A stretch of 64,000 nucleotides of DNA. It comes from Dehalococcoidia bacterium. GTDB lineage: Bacteria; Chloroflexota; Dehalococcoidia; Bin125. This document shows positions 44,185 to 52,246 of this stretch, in pieces (within the stretch, counting starts at the first letter, position 1; every line of letters begins with the position of its first letter). The position numbers and the translations under genes are program-made. The stretch is from positions 124,001 through 188,000 of the forward strand of contig JAJEJC010000008.1 of NCBI GenBank assembly GCA_022828105.1, written 5' to 3'. The notes beneath the pieces are model-generated. The model was not told where the DNA came from. It ran no database searches and worked only from the letters and a program-made list of their open reading frames with translations.

Positions 44185-44337
44185 TTGGAATAGTCGCCCA
44201 GCCTAGTCTCGGACTTGAAACAGGGCTGGGCGTTATCCAAGGATTACCTGAGATTTGGAATAGTCGAGCGGTTTCTTCAGAGTTCTTGAATAGCGATTTA
44301 CCTGTGCCAAAGAGCAACCTGTCGATTTGAATAGCGA
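44185..44337. repeat. Four spaced copies of a GAATAG-centred 12-mer upstream of a Fic gene
   Basis: TTGGAATAGTCG occurs at 44185-44196 and 44255-44266, CTTGAATAGCGA at 44285-44296 and TTTGAATAGCGA at 44326-44337, all on the top strand. The 290-base gap between the LLM gene and the Fic gene is AT-richer than its surroundings. The copies could be operators or transcription-factor sites for the Fic gene. Confidence 0.6.
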
Positions 44338-44439
44338 CTAGGCAGATCCCGATCTCTTTCATTGGCCCGACATCTTATCATGCATATGGTGATATTCTTT
44401 AATAGCTCAAGGTCGAGTTCAAACCGGAGACACGGACTC

Positions 44440-45597
44440 ATGAAACGATCGGCCACTGGAGTGCTGGTTCCCACAGTGTTCGAGGGCATCTCTGTAGAGG
44501 CATTCTTGCCCGAGCCGCTGCCACCAGTCCCTCCTCTAGACACGGATCAGCTCAACGATCTTGAGGTGACCGCTGCCCTGGCAGTTGGTCGCCTGGATTC
44601 AGTTTCTACGTTGCTGCCCGACGCAAACCTGTTTATCTACTCGTTCGTCAGGCGAGAAGCGGTCCTGTCGTCGCAGATTGAAGGAACGCGTTCTTCGATC
44701 TCGGACCTGCTGCTGTTCGAATTGGATGCCCCCCCTGGAGTCCCCATTGATGACGTTCGGGAAGTCTCAAACCACGTTGAGGCCCTTGACTTCGCAATGG
44801 CCGCGATTCGCAGGGGCAGTGAAATCGACGCAGATCTTCTGTGCCAGGCACATGGGATTCTGCTCGACTCAACTCGTGGTAGCGACAAAGAACCCGGCAA
44901 ACTGCGCGACAAGCTGAACTGGATCAACGGCCGCCATCCCGCAGATGCCGAATACGTACCGCCTCCTCCCGAAAATGTCAGACGCTGCATGGAAGATCTC
45001 TGCGCGTTCATCAATGCTGATGGCGGACCGCATGCGCTCGTCCGAGCCGGAATGGCTCACGCACAATTCGAGACCGTCCACCCGTTCCTCGACGGAAACG
45101 GCAGAGTGGGCCGACTCCTGATCTCCCTGATCCTCAGCAACGCTGGAGTGCTGACTGAGCCATTGCTCTACCTCAGCCTCTACATGAAGCAAAATCGAAG
45201 CACCTACTACTACCTGCTGAATGAAGTCAGACACCAAGGGGAGTGGGAAGCCTGGCTGAGATTCTTCCTTGAGGGAGTTCGCTCGACGGCAGAGGTCGCG
45301 GTGGACATGGCTCAACGTCTGGCAAGTCTCATCGCGCATGATCGAGGCCGCATTCAGAGCATCCTTTCCTACAACGCAGCCGTTCAAGCCGTTCACCATT
45401 CCCTCTCGCAACGTCCCATTCATTCAATCCGCGGTCTTGCCGAAATGAGCGGCCTGTCGTGGCCGACTGCGGCTTCGGCCGTCGAGAGGCTTGTTGAGCT
45501 GGGAGTTGCCCGCGAGATTACCGGTAGGCGACGAGGGAGGCTCTATTCCTACGACAAGTACATCGAGATCCTGAACGAGGGAGCCGAACCCTTGTAG
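44440..45597 (+). CDS. Fic family protein with winged-helix C terminus, likely acquired
   Basis: This 385-residue Fic protein has catalytic motif HPFLDGNGR at 214-222 and the inhibitory motif S77-SQIE81-G82 within AVLSSQIEGTRSS, hence class II and self-inhibited. The C-terminal part (HSIRGLAEMSGLSWPTAASA) is a winged helix-turn-helix, suggesting DNA binding. GGAGA lies upstream of ATG at 44440; upstream in-frame starts are weaker. Codon use and base composition are visibly less GC-rich than in neighbours, consistent with horizontal transfer. It shares design but not close sequence with the Fic gene at 35732. Confidence 0.9.
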   Translation: MKRSATGVLVPTVFEGISVEAFLPEPLPPVPPLDTDQLNDLEVTAALAVGRLDSVSTLLPDANLFIYSFVRREAVLSSQIEGTRSSISDLLLFELDAPPGVPIDDVREVSNHVEALDFAMAAIRRGSEIDADLLCQAHGILLDSTRGSDKEPGKLRDKLNWINGRHPADAEYVPPPPENVRRCMEDLCAFINADGGPHALVRAGMAHAQFETVHPFLDGNGRVGRLLISLILSNAGVLTEPLLYLSLYMKQNRSTYYYLLNEVRHQGEWEAWLRFFLEGVRSTAEVAVDMAQRLASLIAHDRGRIQSILSYNAAVQAVHHSLSQRPIHSIRGLAEMSGLSWPTAASAVERLVELGVAREITGRRRGRLYSYDKYIEILNEGAEPL

Positions 45598-45642
45598 CAG
45601 GCTCACCGGTAAGCTGACCCGGAAAGTGCAGAGGAGACAACG

Positions 45643-46410
45643 ATGGGCGACACCGTCACCTACGAACGCTCGGGGCGCATTGCCACGATCACCTATAACC
45701 GGCCCGAGGCGCTGAACGCGATCAACCACGAATTGCGCTCCGACCTCAACGCCGCCTGGGAAGAGTTCCGCAACGACGACGAGGCGTGGGTCGGGATCGT
45801 CACCGGCGCGGGCCGCGCGTTCTCGGCCGGGGCCGACCTGCGCTCGCCTGCGCCGCCTGAGGAACACACCTTCTGGGAGGTGCCCTCGCTGACCTCGCTT
45901 GAGTCGGGCATGGAGGTCTGGAAGCCGACGATCGCCGCCGTCAACGGTTATGCGCTGGGCTTCGGTCTGACGCTCGTCACCGCCTGCGATTTCGTGATCG
46001 CCTCCGACCGCGCCCAGTTCGGGTTCCCCGAGGTCCAGATTGGCGTGCCCACGATTCAGGGCGCGATCCGCATGCCCAAGCGGATCGCCTGGCACTATGC
46101 GATGGAGCTGCTGCTGATCGGCGACCGCGTCGACGCCTGGCGAGCCAAGGAGATGGGCCTGGTCTGGGAGATTGTTCCGCACGACGACCTCATGCAGGCA
46201 GCGCAGAATCTCGCCCAGCGCCTGTGTAAGGGCGCGCCGCTGGCCGTCCGCGCGACCAAGGAGGTCTCGCACCGCGGTCAGGAGCTGCCATTCGTCCAGG
46301 CGATCCGCTTCGGCGAGACCATGCGGCGGGTCGCCCGCGAGACGGCTGACGCCAAGGAGGGTCCGCAAGCCTTCCGCGAGAAGCGCCCGCCGAGCTGGGG
46401 CGCCCATTGA
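45643..46410 (+). CDS. Enoyl-CoA hydratase/isomerase family protein
   Basis: This 255-residue crotonase-fold enzyme has GIVTGAGRAFSAGADLRSP and AAVNGYALGFGLTLVTACDF for the oxyanion hole. FGFPEVQIGVPT supplies the first catalytic-type glutamate. It hydrates or isomerises an enoyl-CoA. ATG at 45643 has GGAGACAACG upstream. Its stop overlaps the ATG of the next gene (TGATG), coupling it to an imidazolonepropionase-like amidohydrolase. Confidence 0.9.
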   Translation: MGDTVTYERSGRIATITYNRPEALNAINHELRSDLNAAWEEFRNDDEAWVGIVTGAGRAFSAGADLRSPAPPEEHTFWEVPSLTSLESGMEVWKPTIAAVNGYALGFGLTLVTACDFVIASDRAQFGFPEVQIGVPTIQGAIRMPKRIAWHYAMELLLIGDRVDAWRAKEMGLVWEIVPHDDLMQAAQNLAQRLCKGAPLAVRATKEVSHRGQELPFVQAIRFGETMRRVARETADAKEGPQAFREKRPPSWGAH

Positions 46411-47645
46411 TGGCGGACGCCGAGCGTCGCTTCTACCGTGCAGCTCGCGTCGCCAATGCGGCGATGGACGACTGGCTGCCCGACCATGCGGTGGGCGTCG
46501 CGGGTGGCAAGATCATCGACGTGCTGCCCGCGGCCGACGCGCCGGTAGCGGAGACGTTCGACCTCGGCGACGTCTCTCTGCTGCCCGGACTCGTCGAGGG
46601 GCACACGCACATCCCCTGTCCGCCCCGCGTGGATGCCTTCGACATCATCTCGCAGGAGCCCGACGCGCCGGCGCTGATGCGTGCGGCGCACGCCGTCGGT
46701 CTGGCGCTGCGCAGTGGGATCACAACGATGCGCGACCTGGGATCGAAGAACGAGGTCGTCTTCGCGGTGCGCGAGGCGATTGCGTCGCGCGTGATTCCCG
46801 GACCGCGGCTGCTGGCCGCGGGCGCGCCGATCACGCGGACGATGGATCACTGCTGGTTCTGGGGCGGCGAGGCCGACTCGCCCGAGGCTGTTCGGGCGAT
46901 GGCTCAGGCCCACGTCGACCAGGGGGCGGACGTGCTCAAGGTGATGGCATCGGGCGGGAACTTCACCCCGACCTCGAATCCGCGTGACCGACAATATCCG
47001 CCTGAAACGATCCGCGAAATCGTCGAGGCCGGCAAATCCACCGGCATCGACGTCGCCGCTCACACGCATGCCGCCGAGGGCATCCGCGCCGCGGTTGAGG
47101 GCGGCGTCAGACACTTGATTCACTGTCGCTGGCTGTCTGCCAATCCAGAGGAGGGGTTCAGTTACGAGCCTGAACTCGCGCAGCGGATCGCCGACGAAGG
47201 CATCTGGGTCAACCCGACGATCGGGCTGGGGCTGCTGGCGTCGGAGGCGCGTGAGCGGGGCGACGCGGCGCCGCGGCGCAATCCCAACCTGCAGGGCCCG
47301 TCGCCGCGTGAGCAGGGACTGGAGATTCTGCGCGACATGCGCGATCGGGGCGCCCGCTTTACGTCGGGACTCGATATGGGCATGGCCTACGCCGACTTCA
47401 ACCGCGCCCCGGCCGAAGCCTGGGCCTTCGTCCAGGACGTTGGGCTCACTGAGTGGCAGGCGCTGCGAATCATGACCTGCGACACGGCGAACGCGATCGG
47501 CGTCGGCAGTCAGGTCGGCAAACTCGTCAGAGGCTACGACGCCGACCTTGCCGCCTTTTCCGGAGATCCTGCTGGGAATATTCGCGACCTTGACCGCCCG
47601 ACGTTCGTCATGCAGGGTGGCCGCGTAATCGTTGACGCGACCTAG
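46410..47645 (+). CDS. Imidazolonepropionase-like amidohydrolase family protein
   Basis: This 411-residue metal-dependent hydrolase carries LLPGLVEGHTHIPCP (HxH), GVDVLKVMASGG-like segment ADVLKVMASGGNFTP with the carbamylatable lysine, VAAHTHAAEGIRAAVEGG, HLIHCRWLS, and the final Asp in TSGLDMGMAYADF. Members remove N-terminal dipeptides or hydrolyse cyclic amides; the substrate is unknown. It overlaps the preceding enoyl-CoA hydratase by one base. Its TAG stop overlaps the TAG stop of the convergent selenoprotein gene within CCTAGG. Confidence 0.88.
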   Translation: MADAERRFYRAARVANAAMDDWLPDHAVGVAGGKIIDVLPAADAPVAETFDLGDVSLLPGLVEGHTHIPCPPRVDAFDIISQEPDAPALMRAAHAVGLALRSGITTMRDLGSKNEVVFAVREAIASRVIPGPRLLAAGAPITRTMDHCWFWGGEADSPEAVRAMAQAHVDQGADVLKVMASGGNFTPTSNPRDRQYPPETIREIVEAGKSTGIDVAAHTHAAEGIRAAVEGGVRHLIHCRWLSANPEEGFSYEPELAQRIADEGIWVNPTIGLGLLASEARERGDAAPRRNPNLQGPSPREQGLEILRDMRDRGARFTSGLDMGMAYADFNRAPAEAWAFVQDVGLTEWQALRIMTCDTANAIGVGSQVGKLVRGYDADLAAFSGDPAGNIRDLDRPTFVMQGGRVIVDAT

Positions 47646-49150
47646 GGAAACGTCAGCACAATCTCGCGACCCTGCCGCGACTCCAGGTCGAGATGCACAA
47701 TGCGGTGATTGTTCGTGTCGGCGACTAGCAGCGACCTGCCTGGGCCGTGAGTCAGACCGCCCGGTTCGTCGAGTTGGAGGTCGCCGAAGCTGCCGATTGC
47801 GTCTCCGTGGCCTCCGACCAGCGTGTTGACATTCTCCGTCAGCGGGAAGACCTGCTTGATCTTGTGGTTGAAGGTGTCGGCGACGTAGAGCTCGTCGCCG
47901 ACGCGTGCGACATCGAGCGGATGCTGCAGCTTGGCCACTGAGCGGCTGCCGTCGGCGTCGCCGAAATGGAAGAGTCCACCCTGGCCGGTCTTGCCGATGA
48001 AGGTGGTCGTCCGGCCGTCGGGATCCCAGCTGATCTCGCGTACGCCGCTGGACTCGGAGTCGGCAAATGCCAGCCCGCTCGGACCCGGCGACAGACCGGA
48101 GACCTGGGCCAGCTCCGACTGCATGCGCGGACCGTCGACGATGCCTTCGCGTCCCGAACCGCCCCAGGGCCCGACATAGGAGCCGTCGCCGGCGGCGGCG
48201 CCCAGGGGCATCCGCCAGATCTGATGGATGCCGGCCATGGCGATGTAGAGATCGCCCTCGTGCACCGCGACATCCCAGGGCGAACTGAGGGCCGTTCGAG
48301 TGGCCGGCTCGCCGGCGGGCATCATCCGCGCCTGCTCACCGGTCCCGGCAATCGTCGCGACGCTGCCGTCGCGCAAGTCGATCCGGCGCACTGCGTGATT
48401 CTCGTTGTCAGCGACAAAGACGAAATTGCCGTAGACCTCGACGCCCTGCGGCTGGTTGAACTGCGCCACGTCCGCCGACCCGTCGCGGAAGCCCGCCTCG
48501 GAACCGCCAACCACCTGCGACACGTTGCCCTCGAGGTCGGAGACGATGATTCGATCGTTGTTGCTGTCCGAAACGACCAGCCGTCCGGAGGCCTCGTCCC
48601 AGGCGACCTTGCCGGGGAACGAGAGGGCGCTGTCGCGGCCGTTCTCGCGGACCAGTCCGAGATCGCGGCGGGTGAGGACCGACTCGGCCTCGTACTCGGC
48701 CAGCCAGCCGTCGATCAAGGGCGCGGCCATGTCCTCGGTCAGCTCGCCCTCGTGGATGCCGATCACATTGCCGCGCGGGTCGATGAAGTAGAGCGTCGGC
48801 CAGGCGCGCGCGCCGAAGGTCTGCCAGTAGCTGAAGTCGGCGTCGTTGAGCACCGGATGCTCAATCCGCAGGCGCAGGATGGCCTGGCGCAGATTCTCGG
48901 TCTCTCGTTCGGTGGGGAACTTGGGCGAGTGGACCGAGACGACCTGCAATGTGTCGGCGTAGCGTCGTTCCAGCTTCCGCAACTGCGGAAGCACGTGCAG
49001 ACAGTTGATTCAAGCGTAGGTCCAAAAGTGCAGGATCAGCAGGCGGCCCCGGAAGTCATCCATGGACATCTCGCGGCCGGTGTTCAGCCAGGTCATCCCG
49101 GCTGGCACGGCGGGCGCGGGGGTCTGTCCGAATGCTCGTGAAGTGGTCAT
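47642..49150 (-). CDS. NHLRC2-like thioredoxin/NHL-repeat protein with in-frame UGA read as selenocysteine
   Basis: One continuous frame of 502 codons is interrupted only by TGA at 49012-49010, codon 47. Residues 1-160 are a thioredoxin-like domain and the rest an NHL-repeat beta-propeller, the NHLRC2 layout. At the redox site, family members read TYCCINC followed by HVLPxL. Here the sequence is HFWTYA-U47-IN-C50-LHVLPQL, so UGA falls exactly on the first cysteine of the CxxC pair. Homology continues on both sides of the UGA, which argues against a true stop. A stem-loop suited as SECIS follows, and tRNA-Sec is encoded at 33195. A start after the UGA would delete the active site. ATG at 49150 is used. 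The protein is probably a thiol oxidoreductase; its partner is unknown. Confidence 0.85.
48973..48992 (-). promoter_or_regulatory. Putative bacterial SECIS element
   Basis: In mRNA sense, 17 bases after the UGA, GCUUCCGC pairs perfectly with GCGGAAGC around loop AGUU. The loop begins 26 bases past UGA and has G as second loop base followed by U. This fits the bacterial SECIS consensus as I know it (apical loop roughly 16-37 bases from UGA, G among its first two bases). Confidence 0.7.
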
Positions 49151-49178
49151 CGAGGAGCTCGTTTCCTGTCCTTGCAGA

Positions 49179-50594
49179 CTAGCGCCCGGACGCGACCAGC
49201 TTGAGTATTGGGCCGCGGAAGACCAGCACGTAGATCTCGCCCTCACGGTCGACCGCGAACGATGCGATTGGCGCGCCCAGGTCCAATCCTGTCTCGATCA
49301 CCTCGCCGTCATCGATACTCCAGATCGCTCCGGCGCAGTAGTCGGCGAAGATGTAGCGGCCCTGCAGTCCTGGTATAGCGCTGCCTCGATAGACGACGCC
49401 TCCGGTGACCGAGCAGCCCATCGGATGCGGATAGTCGGCGACCGGCGGGACAGACCCCGGGAGGTCGGCGCAGGCTTGTTCGGAGGCGAAGCATGAGTCG
49501 CCCTCGAACACATTCCAGCCGTGGTTCTCGCCCGCGCGGACGAGAGCGATCTCCTCGAAGCGGTCCTGACCCACGTCGCCGACCCAGAGGTCGCCCGTCT
49601 CGCGGTCGAACGCCATCCGCCAGGGATTGCGCAGTCCGAAGACCCAGATCTCCGGCCGGAATCCGGCTCTGCCGAGGAAGGGATTGTCGGTCGGGATCCG
49701 GTAGGGCCTCGCGGCCGTGCTCTCACGCACATCGATGCGGATGATGCTGCCCAGCAGGGTTTCCGTGTTCTGACCGTGGCCAAGCGGATCGTTGGCCGCG
49801 CCGCCGTCGCCCAGGCCCAGGTAGAGCATTCCGTCGGGACCAAAGCGGACTGCGCCGCCGTTGTGATTGGCGTAGGGCTGGTCGACTTCGATGATGATCA
49901 GCTCGGAGCCGGGACGCGCTGCGCCATCGAGCATCTCGAATCGCGACAGCCGCGACACGTCTGTCCCGTTTGGCGAGTAGTAGACGTAGAGGTACGGATC
50001 GTCGGGAAATCGTGGATCGAGCGCCATGCTGAGCAGCCCGCGCTCGCCGGCGAACACCACCGCTTCGGTCAGATCGAGGACGCCGAACTGCTGGACTTCG
50101 CCCTCCTCCTCGACGTACCGCGTGATTGATCCACGCTGCTCGGCGACGAGGAAGGAGCCGTCGGGCATGGACAGCATCTCGATCGGCTGCTCGAACTGGC
50201 GGGCGCCCAGAATCGGTTCTGTTGCGAGCGCCCCGAAACCATCGTCCTCCTGCGCCGGCTCTTGAGGCTGCTGCGTGGAAGCGTCCTGGCCCTGTTGCGG
50301 CTGGGCCTGTGCTTCGGACTGCGCCGCGTCGACTTGCGACTCCTGTGCTTCGGCTGCAGGAGATTCAGATACGGGCTGCTCTGACTGTGCTTGCTCCACC
50401 GTCTGTTGGCGCTCCGCGTTGCTCGGTGGCGGGGTTGGCGGCTGATCGTCGCTGCAGGCGGCGGTGACTAGCAGGGCGGCTGCAACAACGAGGGCGCAGA
50501 GAGCGGGGAGCCCCCCTCCGTCACTTCGTGACACCTCCCCCCGCTTCGCGGAGGGAGGGATATCGGGGCGCGCGGCGCTATGGGGCTGGTTCAT
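49179..50594 (-). CDS. PQQ-dependent sugar (sorbosone/glucose) dehydrogenase-like lipoprotein
   Basis: The mature part is a soluble-glucose-dehydrogenase-type six-blade propeller: QPIEMLSMPDGSFLVAEQ, GERGLLSMALDPRFPDDPY, HNGGAVRFGPDGMLYLGLGD, FGLRNPWRMAFDRETGDLW and YIFADYCAGAIWSI. It follows a lipoprotein signal (LCALVVAAALLVTAAC) and a Q/E/A-rich linker of about 75 residues. It should oxidise sugars or similar alcohols outside the cytoplasm. The first 30 codons run through a family A palindromic repeat. Two starts are possible: ATG at 50594, overlapping the upstream gene by 17 bases, or GTG at 50534 within the repeat. Confidence 0.87.
   Translation of the reverse strand: MNQPHSAARPDIPPSAKRGEVSRSDGGGLPALCALVVAAALLVTAACSDDQPPTPPPSNAERQQTVEQAQSEQPVSESPAAEAQESQVDAAQSEAQAQPQQGQDASTQQPQEPAQEDDGFGALATEPILGARQFEQPIEMLSMPDGSFLVAEQRGSITRYVEEEGEVQQFGVLDLTEAVVFAGERGLLSMALDPRFPDDPYLYVYYSPNGTDVSRLSRFEMLDGAARPGSELIIIEVDQPYANHNGGAVRFGPDGMLYLGLGDGGAANDPLGHGQNTETLLGSIIRIDVRESTAARPYRIPTDNPFLGRAGFRPEIWVFGLRNPWRMAFDRETGDLWVGDVGQDRFEEIALVRAGENHGWNVFEGDSCFASEQACADLPGSVPPVADYPHPMGCSVTGGVVYRGSAIPGLQGRYIFADYCAGAIWSIDDGEVIETGLDLGAPIASFAVDREGEIYVLVFRGPILKLVASGR
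50511..50560. repeat. Tandem-hairpin repeat, family A copy 4, inside a coding region
   Basis: CCCCCCTCC lead, hairpin GTCAC-TTC-GTGAC at 50520-50532, then CCGC-TTC-GCGG at 50541-50551, extended by CCTCCC/GGGAGG around one mismatch. Unlike the other copies it lies at the 5' end of a gene and is translated as PPSAKRGEVSRSDGGG. Confidence 0.8.
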
Positions 50595-50997
50595 AGCGGA
50601 GCAGAGTGGTCTCGGATCCGGGGATGTCCTCGAACACCGGGCGGACTCTCATGCCCACGCTGATCTTGTCTTCGTCCACGTTGACCAGGGTCGAGGTCAG
50701 GCGCGGACCCTCATCGAGTTCGACCACGGCGATGATTTGCGGCTCGTCGCCGGCGAAGTCGGGCGCGGTTGGGCGGCGGGCGATGGTGTAGGTGTAGAGC
50801 GTGCCCTCGCCCGAGATGTCGCGCCACTCGAGATCGTCGGCCAGCGTCAGTGGCGCGTGCGAGCGGGGATAGAAGACCCACGTATCGCTCGAAGGCGAGT
50901 ATTGGATGCGCACCTTGCGCTCGCGCAGGCCGTCCCAGAAGGGCCGCGTGCGGTCGATCGGCGTGGGCACCGGACGCTGAGGAGTGTCGGCTGCCAT
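50578..50997 (-). CDS. OB-fold (DUF35-type) protein lacking zinc-ribbon cysteines
   Basis: This 139-residue protein matches the DUF35 partners of thiolases: TRPFWDGLRERKVRIQYSP, then an OB domain with GEGTLYTYTIARRPTAPDF and ISVGMRVRPVFEDI. In most relatives a CxxC...CxxC zinc ribbon stands between; here the corresponding segment YSPSSDTWVFYPRSHAP has no cysteine. It overlaps the thiolase stop by one base (TAATG) and presumably forms a complex with it, as in steroid side-chain and hydroxymethylglutaryl thiolase systems. Confidence 0.87.
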   Translation of the reverse strand: MAADTPQRPVPTPIDRTRPFWDGLRERKVRIQYSPSSDTWVFYPRSHAPLTLADDLEWRDISGEGTLYTYTIARRPTAPDFAGDEPQIIAVVELDEGPRLTSTLVNVDEDKISVGMRVRPVFEDIPGSETTLLRYEPAP

Positions 50998-52196
50998 TAG
51001 TCACCCTCCAGGATCAACGCGACCTGCTCGGACATCAGACCGCCGTTGCCGGTGATGAAGGCGACATCGGCGTCGCGCACCTGGTGATCCCCGCCGCGGC
51101 GCATCACCTGGCGCGCGCCCTCGGTAATGTGCGACATCCCGCCGGCCAGTCCGGCCTGACCGAAGCCGAGCTGTCCGCCATGCGTGTTGCAGGGGAAGTC
51201 GCCCCGGAACGACAGGTCGTGCTCGCGGACAAATGGCTGACCTTCGCCGCGCGGACAGAATCCGGCGTCCTCGATCGTCATCAGGACGGTGATCGTGTAG
51301 CAGTCGTAGACCGAGATCAGGTCGACTTCGTCGCGCGAGCGTCCGGCCATGTCGAATGCCTGGTCGGCGGCCGGGATCAGCGCGGTCGAGAGCAGGTCCT
51401 TGGCATAGGTGGGCGTCTTGTGCAGCACGCGCTCGCCGAAGCCGGAGATCCAGGCGGGGCGGTGCTTCGAGCGGCGGGCGACGTCCTTGCCCGCGACGAC
51501 AATCGCCGCGCCGCCTGAGCAGGGCATCACGATTTCGAGCATGTGGATGGGATCGGCGATCATCGGCGAGTTGAGCACGTCCTCGACCGTGATCGGCACG
51601 TTGTGGAAGACGGCCGGCGGGTTGTGGTTGGCGGAGACCCGCTGGTCGACGGCGATCTTGGCCAGCGCCTCGGGGTCGTAGCCGTACTCGGCGCCGTACT
51701 TCATCGCGATCTGGGCGTAGCCGCAGTTTTGGGCGACGTTCCCGTAAGGAATGTCGAACTCGGCCTGCGGCGATCCGTAGTTGGCCGACGACGCGCCGTA
51801 GCGCCAACTGCTCGGTCCGCTGGGCGGATTCGGCGGCCTCGGTGAGGGCCACGAGGGGGCGGCAATCACGACGACGTTGCAGAGGCCGAGCTCAATGGCG
51901 GCAGCGGCGCGCCAGACCATCGCCGCGCAGGAGGCCCCACCGAGGTCGACGACCTCGGCGAAGTTGACCTGGATGCCGAGATACTCGGTGATTGTGGAAG
52001 GGACGAAGGAGTCGGACTCGCGGATATTGGTGGCGCAGATGCCGTCGACCTCGGAGGGGTCGATGCCGGCGTCGTCCAGGGCCTCGCGAGTGAGTTGGGC
52101 CCACTGTTCGAGGGTGAAGATGGGCGGCGCGGTGGGTCGGCGTTCGGGCTTCCACTCGGCGATACCGACGATCGCTGCTTCGCCTCTGAGTCCCAT
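50997..52196 (-). CDS. Thiolase family protein (SCP2-like acetyl-CoA acetyltransferase type)
   Basis: This 399-residue thiolase-fold protein has the nucleophile-region LGGASCAAMVW, DEVDLISVYDCYTITVL, and the C-terminal NTHGGQLGFGQAGLAGGMSH with the catalytic His-Gly. It resembles SCP-x/lipid-transfer thiolases that cleave or condense 3-ketoacyl-CoA, often aldolase-like with a DUF35 partner. That partner is encoded next with a one-base overlap. ATG at 52196 starts it. Substrate is not inferable. Confidence 0.9.
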   Translation of the reverse strand: MGLRGEAAIVGIAEWKPERRPTAPPIFTLEQWAQLTREALDDAGIDPSEVDGICATNIRESDSFVPSTITEYLGIQVNFAEVVDLGGASCAAMVWRAAAAIELGLCNVVVIAAPSWPSPRPPNPPSGPSSWRYGASSANYGSPQAEFDIPYGNVAQNCGYAQIAMKYGAEYGYDPEALAKIAVDQRVSANHNPPAVFHNVPITVEDVLNSPMIADPIHMLEIVMPCSGGAAIVVAGKDVARRSKHRPAWISGFGERVLHKTPTYAKDLLSTALIPAADQAFDMAGRSRDEVDLISVYDCYTITVLMTIEDAGFCPRGEGQPFVREHDLSFRGDFPCNTHGGQLGFGQAGLAGGMSHITEGARQVMRRGGDHQVRDADVAFITGNGGLMSEQVALILEGD

Positions 52197-52246
52197 GATC
52201 TGCTCCTGTTCCTGGTCGTAGGCAGTGTACGTCGCGTTTGCCTGCG

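Noticed and set aside
49010-49246. Treating the UGA as a normal stop, giving a short 5' ORF and a separate NHL gene starting at 48994.
   Set aside because: That would cut the thioredoxin active site in two; family similarity runs across the UGA and a SECIS-like hairpin follows. A recent nonsense mutation cannot be fully excluded from sequence alone.
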